Shown here: positions 1 through 10,489 of the stretch, piece by piece
Position numbering within the stretch: position 1 is the first letter of the stretch
Layout of the letters: each line of letters starts with the position of its first letter
Assembly (NCBI GenBank): GCA_009667805.1
Contig: CM019065.1
Coordinates: 16,504,952-16,568,951, forward strand
DNA: 64,000 nucleotides
Direction of reading: 5' to 3'
From: Leptobrachium leishanense
Lineage: Eukaryota > Chordata > Amphibia > Anura > Megophryidae
Notes under the pieces: generated by a model
Database searches by the model: none
What the model was told of the DNA's origin: nothing
What the model saw: only the letters and a program-made list of their open reading frames with translations
Position numbers and translations under genes: made by a program

Positions 1-2401
1 CTGGAAAACCAAAACAGCTGGGTGCACCAGGAGTACAAATATTCTAAACTCCCTACTGGGATTATCTCTAACACAAGTAGTTGAGGAGCCGACCCGTAAA
101 GAGGCCATATTGGATTTAATACTCACAAATGGAGGTTTGGTATCGGACGTTGTTGTAGGTGAAAATTTGGGATCTAGTGATCACCAGTCAGTATGGTTTA
201 ATATAAGAACAGGGATGGAGCCGCACCACACAAAAACAAAAGTTTTAGACTTTAAAAAAACAGATTTTTCTAAAATGAGACTTTGTGTGAAGGAGTCATT
301 ATCAGACTGGAGGAGTTTAAAGGGTGTCCAGGAGAAATGGGATTATTTAAAAGAAGCATTATTGAAGGCCACAGGCAATTGCATTCGACTTGTTAGCAAA
401 AACAAAAAAGGGAAGAAACCACTGTGGTACTCTGCAGAAGTGGCCAAAATAGTGAAGAACAAAAAGACAGCATTCAATAATTATAAACAACTCAGAGTGA
501 AGAAGATAGGCAAACCTATAAGATTAGGCAGAAAGAGGCAAAGCAATTTATAAGAGCTTCCAAAGCACACGCAGAAGAGAAAATAGCTCAGTCAGTAAAA
601 AAGGGGGACAAAACATTTTTTAGATACATAAACGAGAAAAGAAAGTAAAACAAGGATTAGTTAGATTAAAAACAAAGGAAGGAAGGTATGTAGAAGAGGA
701 TAAAAGTCTCGCTGACTGCCTCAATGAATATTTTTGTTCAGTCTTTGCAGAAGAAAAGGAAGGAAAGGGACCTCAGTTAGGAGGAAACACTAACGAGACA
801 ATTACATATCAGTTTACAGAGGAGGAGGTTCTACAGCAGCTGTCTAATGTAAAGACAAATAAGTCAATGGGGCCTGATGGGATCCACCCTAAATTATTAA
901 AAGAGCTCAGTGATGTAATAGCAAAACCGTTAACAGATTTATTTAACCAATCCTTGCTAACGGGAGTCGTCCCAGAAGACTGGAAATTAGCAAATGTTGT
1001 GCCCATTCACAAGAAGGGTAGTAGGGAGGAATCTGGGAACTATAGGCCAGTTAGTCTTACGTCAGTAGTGGGGAAATTAATGGAAACCATGTTAAAGGAA
1101 AGGATTGTTGAACATCTAAAAACACATAGATTACAGGATCAGAAACAACATGGGTTTACCTCAGGGAGATCATGCCAAACTAATCTTATTGATTTTTTTG
1201 ATTGGGTAACAAAAATAATAGACACAGGTGGTGCAGTAGACATTGCTTATTTAGATTTCAGTAAGGCTTTTGATACTGTTCCGCATAGAAGGCTTATCAA
1301 TAAATTGCAATCTTTGAGCTTGGATTCCAATATTGTTGAATGGATTAGGCAGTGGCTGAGTGACAGGCAACAGAGGGTTGTGGTAAATGGAGTTTATTCG
1401 GCGCAAGGTCTTGTTACCAGTGGGGTACCTCAGGGGTCAGTACTTGGACCCATTCTATTTAATATTTTTGTTAGTGATATTGCAGAAGGTATTAATGGAA
1501 AAGTATCTTTTTGCTGATGACACAAAGATTTGCAACAGGGTTGACGTTCCTGGAGGGATCAGCCAAATGACAAATGATTTAGGTAAACTAAAAAAATGGT
1601 CGGAGTTGTGGCAATTGAGTTTTAATGTGGATAAGTGCAAGATAATGCACCTGGGACGTAAAAACCCAAGGGCTGAATATAGAATATTTGATACAGTCCT
1701 AACCTCAACATCTGAGGAAAGGGATTTAGGGGTTATTATTTCAGAGGATCTAAGGTAAGTAGTCAATGTAATAGAGCAGCAGGAAATGCTGGCAGAATGC
1801 TTGGTTGTGTAGGGAGAGGTATTAGCAGTAGGAAAAGGGAAGTGCTCATGCCACTGTACAGAGCACTGGTGAGACCTCACTTGGAGTACTGTGTGCAGTA
1901 CTGGAGACCGTATCTCCAGAAGGATATAGACATCTTAGAGAGAGTTCAGAGAAGGGCTACTAAAATGGTGTACGGCTTGAAGGAGAAAAGTTACCAGGAA
2001 AGGCTTAATGATCTTAACATGTACAGCTTGGAAAAAAGACGAGACAGAGGAGATATGATAGAAACATTTAAATACGTAAAGGGAATCCACAAGGTAGAGG
2101 AAGGGAGTATATTTAAAAGGAAACAAAGTAGCAAAACAAGAGGACATAGTCTTAGATTAGAGGGGCAAAGGTTTAAAAGTAACATCAGGAAGCATTATTT
2201 TACTGAGTGGGTGGTGGATACATGGAACAGTCTTCCAGTTGAAGTGGTAGAGGCCAAAACAGTAATTGAATTTAAGCAAGCATGGGATAGGCATAAGGCT
2301 ATCCTAAACAAAAGATAAATCCAGGTAAAGTATCCATGTAATTGGGCAGACTAGATGGGCCGAAAGGTTCTTATCTGCCGACATCTTTCTATGTTTCTAT
2401 G
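1..2401 (+). mobile_element. CR1-type non-LTR retrotransposon, 5'-truncated by the window edge and frameshifted
   Basis: A LINE reading left to right. The start encodes the end of an AP-endonuclease domain, with the SSDHQSVWF block near 176-200. A spacer follows, then a reverse transcriptase with [33 protein letters not shown] and [14 protein letters not shown]. The FADDTK catalytic block is at about 1510-1527, and the C-terminal part contains RPHLEYCVQ, LERVQRRATKM and SLEKRRDRGD. This order and wording is typical of vertebrate CR1 ORF2. The 3' end carries the short TTTCTATG-type direct repeats seen at CR1 tails (2386-2401). The copy is dead: the domains sit in several frames. It lies in what should be an upstream WRAP53 intron, in the same orientation as that gene. 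Confidence 0.9.
110..2318 (+). pseudogene. CR1 ORF2 remnant (endonuclease end plus reverse transcriptase)
   Basis: Coding remnant of the CR1 element, in at least four frame segments. Segment 110-553 carries the endonuclease end and linker. Segment 867-1517 carries the RT fingers and palm with the first catalytic Asp in the LDFSKAFD block. Segment 1387-1758 carries the FADD pair, so a frameshift falls near 1490-1505, between the two catalytic motifs. Segment 1797-2318 carries the thumb and C-terminal region. A second interruption lies around 1755-1797. Key RT residues are still readable, so decay is modest, but no single product could be made. Confidence 0.85.
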
Positions 2402-3769
2402 ATGGGCATTACCTGGCTCGGATTGACCCTCCCCATGATGGGCATTACCCGGCTCGGATTGACCCTCCCCATGATGGGCATTACCCGGCTCGGATTGACC
2501 CTCCCCATGATGGGCATTACCCGGCTCGGATTGACCCTCCCCAACATGAGCATTACCCGGCTCGGATTGACCCTCCCCATGATGAGAATTACCCGGCTCG
2601 GATTGACCCTCCCCATGATGAGCATTACCGGCTCGGATTGACCCTCCCCATGATGAGCATTACCCGGCTCGGATTGACCCTCCCCATGATGAGCATTACC
2701 GGCTCGGATTGACCCTCCCATGATGAGCATTACCCGGCTCGGATTGACCCTCCCCATGATGAGCATTACCCGGCTCGGATTGACCCTCCCCATGATGAGC
2801 ATTACCGGCTCGGATTGACCCTCCCATGATGAGCATTACCCGGCTCGGATTGACCCTCCCCATGATGAGCATTACCCGGCTCGGATTGACCCTCCCCATG
2901 ATGAGCATTACCCGGCTCGGATTGACCCTCCCCATGATGAGCATTACCCGGCTCGGATTGACCCTCCCCATGATGAGCATTACCCGGCTCGGATTGACCC
3001 TCCCCATGATGAGCATTACGGCTCGGATTGACCCTCCCCATGATGAGCATTACCCGGCTCGGATTGACCCTCCCCATGATGAGCATTACCCGGCTCGGAT
3101 TGACCCTCCCCATGATGGGCATTACCCGGCTCGGATTGACCCTCCCCATGATGGGCATTACCCGGCTCGGATTGACCCTCCCCATGATGAGCATTACCCG
3201 GCTCGGATTGACCCTCCCCATGATGAGCATTACCCGGCTCGGATTGACCCTCCCCATGATGAGCATTACCCGGCTCGGATTGACCCTCCCCATGATGAGC
3301 ATTACCCGGCTCGGATTGACCCTCCCATGATGAGCATTACCCGGCTCGGATTGACCCTCCCCATGATGAGCATTACCCGGCTCGGATTGACCCTCCCCAT
3401 GATGAGCATTACCCGGCTCGGATTGACCCCCCCATGATGAGCATTACCCGGCTCGGATTGACCCTCCCATGATGAGCATTACCCGGCTCGGATTGACCCT
3501 CCCCATGATGAGCATTACCCGGCTCGGATTGACCCTCCCCATGATGAGCATTACCCGGCTCGGATTGACCCTCCCCATGATGAGCATTACCCGGCTCGGA
3601 TTGACCCTCCCCATGATGAGCATTACCCGGCTCGGATTGACCCTCCCCATGATGGGCATTACCCGGCTCGGATTGACCCTCCCCATGATGGGCATTACCC
3701 GGCTCGGATTGACCCTCCCCATGATGGGCATTACCCGGCTGGTGATGCTACCCGGCTTCGACCCTCCCA
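2399..3769. repeat. 36-bp minisatellite, about 38 copies, starting at the CR1 3' end
   Basis: Tandem units of the form CATGATGAGCATTACCCGG followed by CTCGGATTGACCCTCCC, 36 bp, running without a gap out of the CR1 tail. Main variants are GGGCATT against GAGCATT, and occasional units one base shorter (near 2688, 2720, 2806, 3018). GGGCATT units cluster at both ends and in one pair near 3115-3165, suggesting spread from the edges or segment conversion. The final unit decays at about 3737-3769. Open frames here are artefacts of a unit length divisible by three. Confidence 0.97.
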
Positions 3770-3964
3770 TGACCTGGTGATGGATGTTGCGTGACTCTTC
3801 CTTGGCTCCCACAAACGGCACCAACAGCAATCCCCTCTTCTGTAGTGATGGCCAACATTAGAGGACGCTCGCTCGTTAACATATCGTCATAATTGTGTCA
3901 CAGATGATCTGTTAAAGTTCCAGGCTCTGGCCTGATGACATAACTCTGTTCTCTTTCCCACCAG
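3770..3964 (+). other. End of an upstream WRAP53 intron
   Basis: Non-repetitive sequence between the minisatellite and the first WRAP53 exon seen here. It ends in a pyrimidine-rich tract and a CCACCAG acceptor at 3958-3964. Nothing else is recognisable in it. Confidence 0.6.
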
Positions 3965-4068
3965 GACCCTGAGATCCTGTGCTGGGATGTCCGGTACCCT
4001 GGGAAGGTCTTGGCTTCGTTGAGACGGAACGTCACCACCAACCAAAGGATGTACTTTGACATGGAGAT
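3965..4068 (+). CDS. wrap53: WRAP53/TCAB1 internal coding exon (WD40 propeller)
   Basis: WRAP53 (TCAB1, WDR79) is a WD40 propeller protein that binds the CAB box of scaRNAs and telomerase RNA and takes them to Cajal bodies. It is needed for telomerase trafficking. This exon reads DPEILCWDVR, then NVTTNQRMYFDME, which matches the conserved LLCWD and VTTNQR-YFD stretch of vertebrate WRAP53. The acceptor is CCACCAG at 3958-3964 and the donor is GTACGT from 4069. The 104-bp exon starts at a codon boundary and ends two bases into a codon. The next exon supplies one base, giving Met then SGRYLISG across the junction. The N-terminal exons must lie left of the window. Identification rests on recalled family sequence plus perfect phase; no search was run. 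Confidence 0.88.
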
Positions 4069-4265
4069 GTACGTGTTCAGGTCTCTCCTCTCCGCCTCAG
4101 GGCTGGGCGATTTATTCATTATTTTTAATGTAGATCTCTTGGGAAAATAGAGGACTCTGTATTCGTTAATTGAACAAACATCTGTCTGAGCATCGGCCGA
4201 GCTGACCGGTCTCGCAGGCGCTTGCCGAACCTCTTGGCTGTGCTCTGCCCATGCTCAGCAGTCAA
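4069..4265 (+). other. WRAP53 intron, no recognised element
   Basis: Intron sequence between the exon donor and the dispersed repeat that starts near 4266. I see no repeat or RNA gene in it. Confidence 0.5.
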
Positions 4266-4418
4266 TTAAAAGGACACTAACCCTTACATGAGCTGTGACT
4301 AGATTATTATGGTGGTTGTATTTCACAAGAAAACACTTTATAAACAGAGAAAACACCTTATAAAGCACTTTTTTCTTTGTTTGATGTAAAAAAAAAGGTC
4401 AAATTTTAATTTTAGGTC

Positions 4419-4449
<31 letters not shown>

Positions 4450-4700
4450 CCGGTTTCCAATTTATGGATTTTTCCATGATGCTACATTTACCAAAATCTG
4501 TGCAAAAGCTTTACTTTACAGCTGTGGTTTATTTAATCTACAGTATTTCACAGTTAATGAAGTGGAGGAGGGAATGTTTAGATAATGCTGCAGGGGGATC
4601 TATTCTGATGTCCAGGCTATGAGATAAGACAGGGATCTTAAAAGCCTTATAATCTCTCCCTGGTGATGTCTTTTGAATACATCCCACACCATACAATGAT
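4266..4700. repeat. Dispersed repeat family 'D', copy 1
   Basis: It shares long stretches with 23690-24040. Shared blocks include the pieces around CTGTGGTTTATTTAATCTAC, then CACAGTTAATGA against AACAGTTAATGA, and CCTGGTGATGTC against CCTGGCGATGTC followed by TTTGAATAC. It starts at TTAAAAGGACACTA (4266-4279), the sort of TTAA-plus-GGGACACT end seen in frog MITEs, but I could not find a matching opposite end. A T-run of about 30 lies at 4419-4446. Confidence 0.7.
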
Positions 4701-4782
4701 GTGAGTCGGTGACTGACCCATTCACTCCATTCTATGACCAAAGCCACACAGTGAGGAGCAAGTGCTGGAAAGCTACACACAA

Positions 4783-5797
4783 AATATCACACAATGGATG
4801 CACCCAGTGACACATATAGAGGAAAATATCACACAATGGTTGCGCCCAGTGACACATATAGAGGAGAATATCACACAATGGATGCACCCAGTGACACATA
4901 GAGGAAAATATCACACAATGGATGCAGCCAGTGACACATATAGAGGAGAATATCACACAATGGATGCACCCAGTGACACATAGAGGAAAATATCACACAA
5001 TGGATGCGCCCAGTGACACATATAGAGGAGAATATCACACAATGGATGCACCCAGTGACACATAGAGGAAAATATCACACAATGGTTGTGCCCAGTGACA
5101 CATATAGAGGAAAATATCACACAATGGATGCACCCAGTGACACATATAGAGGAAAATATCACACAATGGTTGCGCCCAGTGACACATATAGAGGAAAATA
5201 TCACACAATGGATGCACCCAGTGCAACATATAGAGGAAAATATCACACAATGGATGCGCCCAGTGACACATATAGAGGAAAATATCACACAATGGATGCA
5301 GCCAGTGACACATATAGAGGAGAATATCACACAATGGATGCACCCAGTGACACATAGAGGAAAATATCACACAATGGATGCGCCCAGTGACACATATAGA
5401 GGAAAATATCACACAATGGATGCACCCAGTGACACATATAGAGGAAAATATCACACAATGGATGCGCCCAGTGACACATATAGAGGAAAATATCACACAA
5501 TGGATGCACCCAGTGCAACATATAGAGGAAAATATCACACAATGGATGCGCCCAGTGACACATATAGAGGAAAATATCACACAATGGATGCAGCCAGTGA
5601 CACATATAGAGGAGAATATCACACAATGGATGCACCCAGTGACACATAGAGGAAAATATCACACAATGGATGCGCCCAGTGACACATATAGAGGAGAATA
5701 TCACACAATGGATGCAGCCAGTGACACATATAGAGGAGAATATCACACAATGGATGCACCCAGTGACACATATAGAGGAAAATATTTTCTTAAATAA
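4783..5797. repeat. 42-bp minisatellite with 39-bp variants and a higher-order period
   Basis: About 24 units of AGGAAAATATCACACAATGG followed by ATGCGCCCAGTGACACATATAG. Unit types differ at GGATGC/GGTTGC, CACCC/CGCCC/CAGCC, GAAAATA/GAGAATA and the presence or absence of one ATA (42 against 39 bp). The order of variants repeats: the rare GTGCAACA variant occurs at 5221 and again at 5513, 292 bp apart, with the same neighbouring types. A seven-unit block has therefore been copied as a whole. The array lies inside a WRAP53 intron. Confidence 0.95.
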
Positions 5798-6040
5798 ACA
5801 TACAAGAGAAAAACAATCACATGTAAGATATCAGCAACATGAAATAAACACAATAAGGACATTGCATTTTTTGGTGGTACTGGCCCTTTAACAAATCCAA
5901 GAGTGGTCCCTCTTCGCAGGAGTAAAGTCTAGGTTGACCTCAATTGAATCAAGGATATTTCCCGCCCGATTCCAGTTACCCCCCCCCCCCCCCATTCTCT
6001 TGTCAGTAAATGGTGTGTTTACTTTGTGCCTCTCCCCCAG
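5798..6040 (+). other. WRAP53 intron end with C-run and acceptor
   Basis: Intron sequence with a poly-C tract around 5980-5995 and a pyrimidine-rich acceptor CTCTCCCCCAG ending at 6040. Confidence 0.6.
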
Positions 6041-6175
6041 GTCTGGACGTTACCTCATTAGTGGTGACACTCAGGGTCTTGTCTCCGTTTGGGACACGCT
6101 CTCAATGTCAGACGACTCCTCCGTGCTTCCTCTGCTACAGTTCCAGGCCCAGAGTGACTGCGTCAACGGGATCAG
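6041..6175 (+). CDS. wrap53: WRAP53/TCAB1 coding exon (WD40 propeller)
   Basis: The 135-bp exon completes the split Met codon and reads SGRYLISGDTQGLVSVWDT, a standard WD40 blade ending in the VWD tripeptide. A variable loop and FQAQSDCVNGI follow. The DC-NG motif is the same as in other vertebrate WRAP53 proteins just before the LHPS exon. The donor is GTGAGC at 6176. The exon ends after two bases of a Ser codon, completed by the C that opens the last exon. Confidence 0.92.
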
Positions 6176-6399
6176 GTGAGCGCGTCCTTCATCGTTCTTA
6201 ATGTAGGGTTAATCTGGTCGGAGCAGGGAGCGAGCGCTCCTCCTTTTGTACTGTTCTGCTAAAGATCAGCAGGGATGGGGTTGCCCTGGCATTATCGGCA
6301 GCGTGCGGGGTAACACGGGCTGCGGGTTTACGTTCTGGCAGCGTGTCTGTAACAAGCGCTGGCAACTAAATAGAAAGGGACGCATCTGCTCAACGTGCT

Positions 6400-6660
6400 G
6401 AGCATAGCTTTTTAAAGTGGTCAGGATGTGACCAATCGGGTGAAACCGCTGGGTGAGGTGGAGGAGTTTCATCGCTCTCACCAAGTGTTGCCAGCAACCG
6501 GGATTTGGAATTTCCTGGCTGCCTGTCACTAGTGATGACGGCTCAGAGAGCGGCCAACGTCACCCTCTGAGAGCACCCGCAATATCGAGCGTTCCCAGAG
6601 AGGCAGCTGACGGATCAGATCTGCGTACGTTAAAGGGAAATGTCGCTGCTCTCTCTTTCA
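6400..6660. repeat. Dispersed repeat family 'A', fragment in WRAP53 intron
   Basis: It begins TTTAAAGTGGTCAGGATGTG at 6411, then runs through AACCGGGATTTGGAATTTCC, CACTAGTGATGACG, CAACGTCACCCTCTGAG and CAGAGAGGCAGCTGACGGATC. The same blocks occur in the same order at 16100-16390 and 20345-20800, and in reverse complement at 45590-45940 and 55735-56155. The class is unknown; it is probably a non-autonomous DNA element or a composite. Confidence 0.75.
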
Positions 6661-6832
6661 GTGCCCCTTTTAATTTGCCGACCCTGCAGTGCATTCACCT
6701 CAGGGTTCCCGAGTGCGGTGAATTGATGCGCCGAATGTCGCCGATTAACCTAACGCATCTGATAAACCACCAAGCTCATTTGGGAAAAAGCCGCACAGGG
6801 GTAAAACTAGTGCATAAAAATAGTATATAAGG

Positions 6833-7093
6833 TCCTATGAATAATCATAAAAAGGTGTATTACCGAATAAAAATAAACCTGCCGAATTAAACCACTGAAC
6901 AGCAGGGCATTTCAGTGACATTTCTCTACTGTTCGGTGTCTGTGAATAGATTAACCATTGCTTCTCTATGGGGATTTCACTGCCGTCGAACAGGCACCGT
7001 ACTGGGCTGGCAGTTCGCCAATATTTTGGCGGATTACCTGCTCTGTGAATGGCCACCGTACGGAGAAATTCTGCGCTCTCTGAATAACCCCTT
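6833..7093. repeat. Dispersed repeat family 'B', fragment in WRAP53 intron
   Basis: It shares CTGCTGTTCGG-type blocks with other copies: TCTGTGAATAGATTAACCAT at about 6939, then TTCTCTATGGGGATTTCACT and GAACAGGCACCGT. It ends in GCTCTCTGAATAACCCC at 7074-7090, the same terminal sequence as the full copy at 11681-12440. A family A end (AAAAAGGTGAGTAAAAT, about 7200-7216) lies just beyond it. Confidence 0.75.
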
Positions 7094-7357
7094 CAGAGTG
7101 TAAGTCCGTAGTGCTGCGTAAATGGTGTCGTAAATCTTCAGAGATATTCGGGAGCCCCTGAGCCGAAACAACAGGAGGAGCTGCGCGCGGCGAGAGATAA
7201 AAAGGTGAGTAAAATCACCAGTAATAAAACCCATAATAATTGGACGGAGGGTTTCGGCAGGATTGAAGGACAAATGGAAAGGAAATCTCTTTTGAGTTTC
7301 CTCTAGTTTCAGCAATGTGTGTTTCATGCAGATCTCTTTATCTCTCTGTCGCCGCAG

Positions 7358-7520
7358 CCTGCACCCGTCCTACCCACTCTTGGCAACCGCGTCCGGGCAG
7401 AGAAAGTTTCTGGAACCGTACGACAGCGGTGAGGAGTCTCTGGAGGCAGAGAGACCCCCGCAAGGCGGCGCTGAGGGCAACTCCCTGCAGCTGTGGTGGT
7501 GCGGAAGTGAATCGCAGTAA
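7358..7520 (+). CDS. wrap53: WRAP53/TCAB1 terminal coding exon
   Basis: Acceptor GTCGCCGCAG ends at 7357. The exon opens with the last base of a Ser codon and reads [20 protein letters not shown], then an acidic stretch ([13 protein letters not shown]), and ends [11 protein letters not shown] with TAA at 7518-7520. [14 protein letters not shown] and LQLWWCG are hallmark WRAP53 blocks. The tail after LWWCG is only four residues, clearly shorter than the roughly 30-residue acidic/Gly-rich tail I recall for mammalian WRAP53. Together with the two upstream exons it gives a continuous frame over both junctions. Confidence 0.92.
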
Positions 7521-7618
7521 AGGAGATCCTTCTTCAACCACCGTCGCGTGGTCGGCCGGCGGCCGCATCCATATGTATATAGTCCACGTTTCTGTAAATC
7601 CCACTGTTGTAACATTTG

Positions 7619-7660
7619 TATAAAGATATTTTGCTGTGAGTGTCTGTGAGTGTGTTTTCA
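7619..7660 (+). terminator. Probable WRAP53 polyadenylation site
   Basis: The hexamer variant TATAAA at 7619-7624 lies about 100 bp after the stop. It is followed by a GT-rich stretch (TGTGAGTGTCTGTGAGTGTG, 7634-7653), as expected for a cleavage downstream element. No AATAAA lies nearer. Inference only. Confidence 0.5.
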
Positions 7661-7830
7661 AGACGTTAGAGGGCGTCTGCGTCCATGTACATAGTGCATA
7701 TTCTGAAACCTGGAGAAGTGAATGTCACATGCAGGATATGATTGAAGTCAGGTAGCTTAACTCATCCTCTTTTGAAAGCGCACACAAAGTCCTTTGTAAC
7801 AGCAACTAAACGGTGTCTTGAGGGTAGAAA

Positions 7831-8313
7831 GGGCTTCTCTTGGTATGGGAGGAAGATGGATAGAGACGGCTTCTCTGGGTATGCTTTGTTATGGGAGGAT
7901 GAGGGATAGAGATGGCTTCTCTGGGTATGCTTTGTTATGGGAGGAAGATGGATAGAGAAGGCTTCACTGGGTATGCTTTGTGACGGGAGGAAGCTGGACA
8001 GAGAAGGCTTTCCGGGTATGCTTTGTTACGGGAGGAAGATGGATAGAGAGGGCTTCTCTGGGTATGCTTTGTTATGGGAGGATGAGGGATAGAGATGGCT
8101 TCTCTGGGTATGCTTTGTGACCGGGAGGAAGATGGACAGAGAGGGCTTCTCTGGGTATGCTTTGTTACGGGAGGATGAGGGATAGAGAGGGCTTCTCTGG
8201 GTATGCTTTGTTATGGGAGGATGAGGGATAGAGAGGGCTTCTCTGGGTATGCTTTGTTACGGGAGGAAGATGGATAGAGAAGGCTTCACTGGGTATGCTT
8301 TGTGACGGGAGGA
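7831..8313. repeat. 46-bp minisatellite, about 10 copies
   Basis: Units of GGGTATGCTTTGTTATGGGA followed by GGATGAGGGATAGAGATGGCTTCTCT. Successive GGGTATGC starts at 7877, 7923 and 7969 are 46 bp apart. Variants are GAAGATGGATAG against GATGAGGGATAG, and TTATGG against TGACGG or TTACGG. The unit lies just downstream of WRAP53. Confidence 0.9.
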
Positions 8314-8810
8314 CGGTGAAAACCTGGATGCAATCAACCAGTAGCGAACAGGATCTTCCCTCACATTCCTCCGTGGTAGACTGGGGGTTTGGCAGGTTGC
8401 AGAAGCAGGAAATGAGGCTGGACCAAACTAATTAGTCCACTCTCCCTGTCTATCTCCAATAATCGATTTTTATGTAAAAGCATAGGGGGAAAATAAATAG
8501 GGAATCTGGTTCCATGATAGCGCAGGTTTAATAAAGTACACTCTGTAAGAGCCTGAGGAGTTATATGGGTCGGACATTCGCCACTCAAGGTCAGCGCTGG
8601 CGTGCAGAGACAAGGTGTCTTCACAATGCGAAGCCGGACAGATCCTCTGTTAATGTAACGATGAGTTCATGTTACCCCAAATTAAAGATCTCCAGATTTC
8701 AGCAGACATAATACTCTTATCCCCAGCTGTCAGTCATTGCTTCACACGGATAGCAGGACGGAATGGCAGGAGCGATGGAGGAACCCTCACCTGAGGAGCC
8801 CGACCAGGTG
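8314..8810. other. Intergenic, nothing recognised
   Basis: About 500 bp between an array and a MITE. No long reading frame, RNA gene or repeat was recognised. Confidence 0.5.
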
Positions 8811-8818
8811 TTCTAAGT

Positions 8819-9002
8819 CAGTGGTCCCCAACCCTGGTCCTCAGGGCCCACTAACAGGCCAGATTTTGCAGATCACCTTGGGGAAATGCAGACTGAATCC
8901 TGCAATCACTGAGCAGCAAATCATAACACCTGTGCTGTGCTTCAGATATCTGGCAAACCTGGCCTGTTAGTGGGCCCTGAGGGCCTGGGTTGGGGACCAC
9001 TG
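8819..9002. mobile_element. hAT-type MITE, 184 bp, with perfect 8-bp target duplication
   Basis: Terminal inverted repeats CAGTGGTCCCCAACCCTGG and its near-complement ending GGTTGGGGACCACTG. Inversion extends inward over GGGCCCACTAACAGGCCAG. Flanks are TTCTAAGT at 8811-8818 and TTCTAAGT at 9003-9010, an exact 8-bp target site duplication as made by hAT transposases. No coding capacity. A diverged relative lies at 54188-54360. Confidence 0.95.
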
Positions 9003-9060
9003 TTCTAAGTGACGCTGTGCAAAGGAGCGAAGAAACCTCTGAATCCGGTCTGTTTGCTAT

Positions 9061-9866
9061 TAGAGTAGCATGGGTTCTATGAGGAGCACTCGCACAGCAT
9101 GAGGGACTCGGTCGGGTTTCAGTGGAGCATGGGTTCTTTGAGGAGCACTCACTCGCACAGCATGAGGGACTCGGTCGGGTTTCAGTGGAGCATGGGTTCT
9201 TTGAGGAGCACTCACTCGCACAGCATGAGGGATTCGGTTGGGTTTCAGTGGAGCATGGGTTCTTTGAGGAGCACTCTCTCGCACAGCATGAGGGACTCGG
9301 TCGGGTTTCAGTGGAGCATGGGTTCTTTGAGGAGCACTCACTCGCACAGCATGAGGGACTCGGTCGGGTTTCAGTGGAGCATGGGTTCTTTGAGGAGCAC
9401 TCACTCGCACAGCATGAGGGACTCGGTCGGGTTTCAGTGGAGCATGGGTTCTTTGAGGAGCACTCTCTCGCACAGCATGAGGGACTCGGTCGGTTTCAGT
9501 GGAGCATGGGTTCTTTGAGGAGCACTCACTCGCACAGCATGAGGGACTAGGTCGGGTTTCAGTGGAGCATGGGTTCTTTGAGGAGCACTCTCTCGCACAG
9601 CATGAGGGACTCGGTCGGGTTTCAGTGGAGCATGGGTTCTTTGAGGAGCACTCACTCGCACAGCATGAGGGACTCGGTCGGGTTTCAGAGTAGCATGGGT
9701 TCTATGAGGAGCACTCACTCGCACAGCATGAGGGACTCGGTCGGGTTTCAGAGGAGCATGGGTTCTATGAGGAGCACTCACTCGCACCGCATGAGGGACT
9801 CGGTCGGGTTTCAGAGGAGCATGGGTTCTATGAGGAGCACTCACTCGCACCGCATGAGGGACTCTG
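9061..9866. repeat. 63-bp minisatellite, about 13 copies
   Basis: Units of GAGGGACTCGGTCGGGTTTC, then AGTGGAGCATGGGTTCTTTG, then AGGAGCACTCACTCGCACAGCAT. The last four units share AGAGGAGCATGGGTTCTATG, marking a distinct sub-block at 9690-9866 that also resembles the first unit at 9061. The array starts about 50 bp after the hAT MITE. Open frames on both strands come from the 63-bp length. Confidence 0.95.
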
Positions 9867-10480
9867 GGGTCAGGTAAAGGATTAAACCTCAATAGCAAAT
9901 GGGATAATGATCTGCAATATGTCATCGTCGTCATGATTTGTGCGTGAATTGGATTAACGTGGGGGAGAGGTGTGCGTAGTCAGCCTCACTCTCTCTTCCC
10001 AGATTCCATCTTGCTCCAATGACCGGACAATAGCCGAGACAGTTGGAGATGGGCTGGGTGCATTGGTTGACCAGGGTGCCTTGCGTGTCTGGCCGTGCTC
10101 TTGGCGTACCACATCACTTGCAGAGAGACGGCCTTCATGACCGTTGTTCTATTCTAGTAGATTTCATCCGTTCGATCCACCTGAATCTGTCTTCACGTGC
10201 GCTGGATAGACCAGTCCCTAATCTCACCGAAGGTCTATGACCCGACGACTACTCACTACCTGGTTTAGCCAGCCATCAAAGCTGTTGCCCGGTGTGTGGC
10301 CGCTGCGCATGCTACAGCTACTAGGAGCCGCAAGTGGGGACCAAAGGTGAACTAGCTATCCTAAAAGGACACGACCAACCCTACACCAGAGGTGCTACCC
10401 CTCCCTGCGCACCCCATACACCCCAGCAATATAATATATCGCTCAAAAGAGCCTTGCAGGAGGAATACAGCTGGGTGGTG
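9867..10480. other. Intergenic, nothing recognised
   Basis: No recognisable gene or repeat. It may include decayed outer parts of the Tc1-like fragment that follows. Confidence 0.45.
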
Positions 10481-10489
10481 GCCGCGGCA

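Noticed and set aside
2399..3830. Repetitive frames such as MMSITRLGLTLP units
   Set aside because: 36-bp minisatellite read in frame; the reverse strand is equally open.
7315..7661. Alternative open frames on both strands over the last WRAP53 exon
   Set aside because: Shadows of the real frame, which is fixed by the [15 protein letters not shown] and LQLWWCG blocks and by splice phase.
9060..9934. 21-residue repeat frames (MRDSVGFQWSMGSLRSTHSHS)
   Set aside because: 63-bp array; open on both strands.
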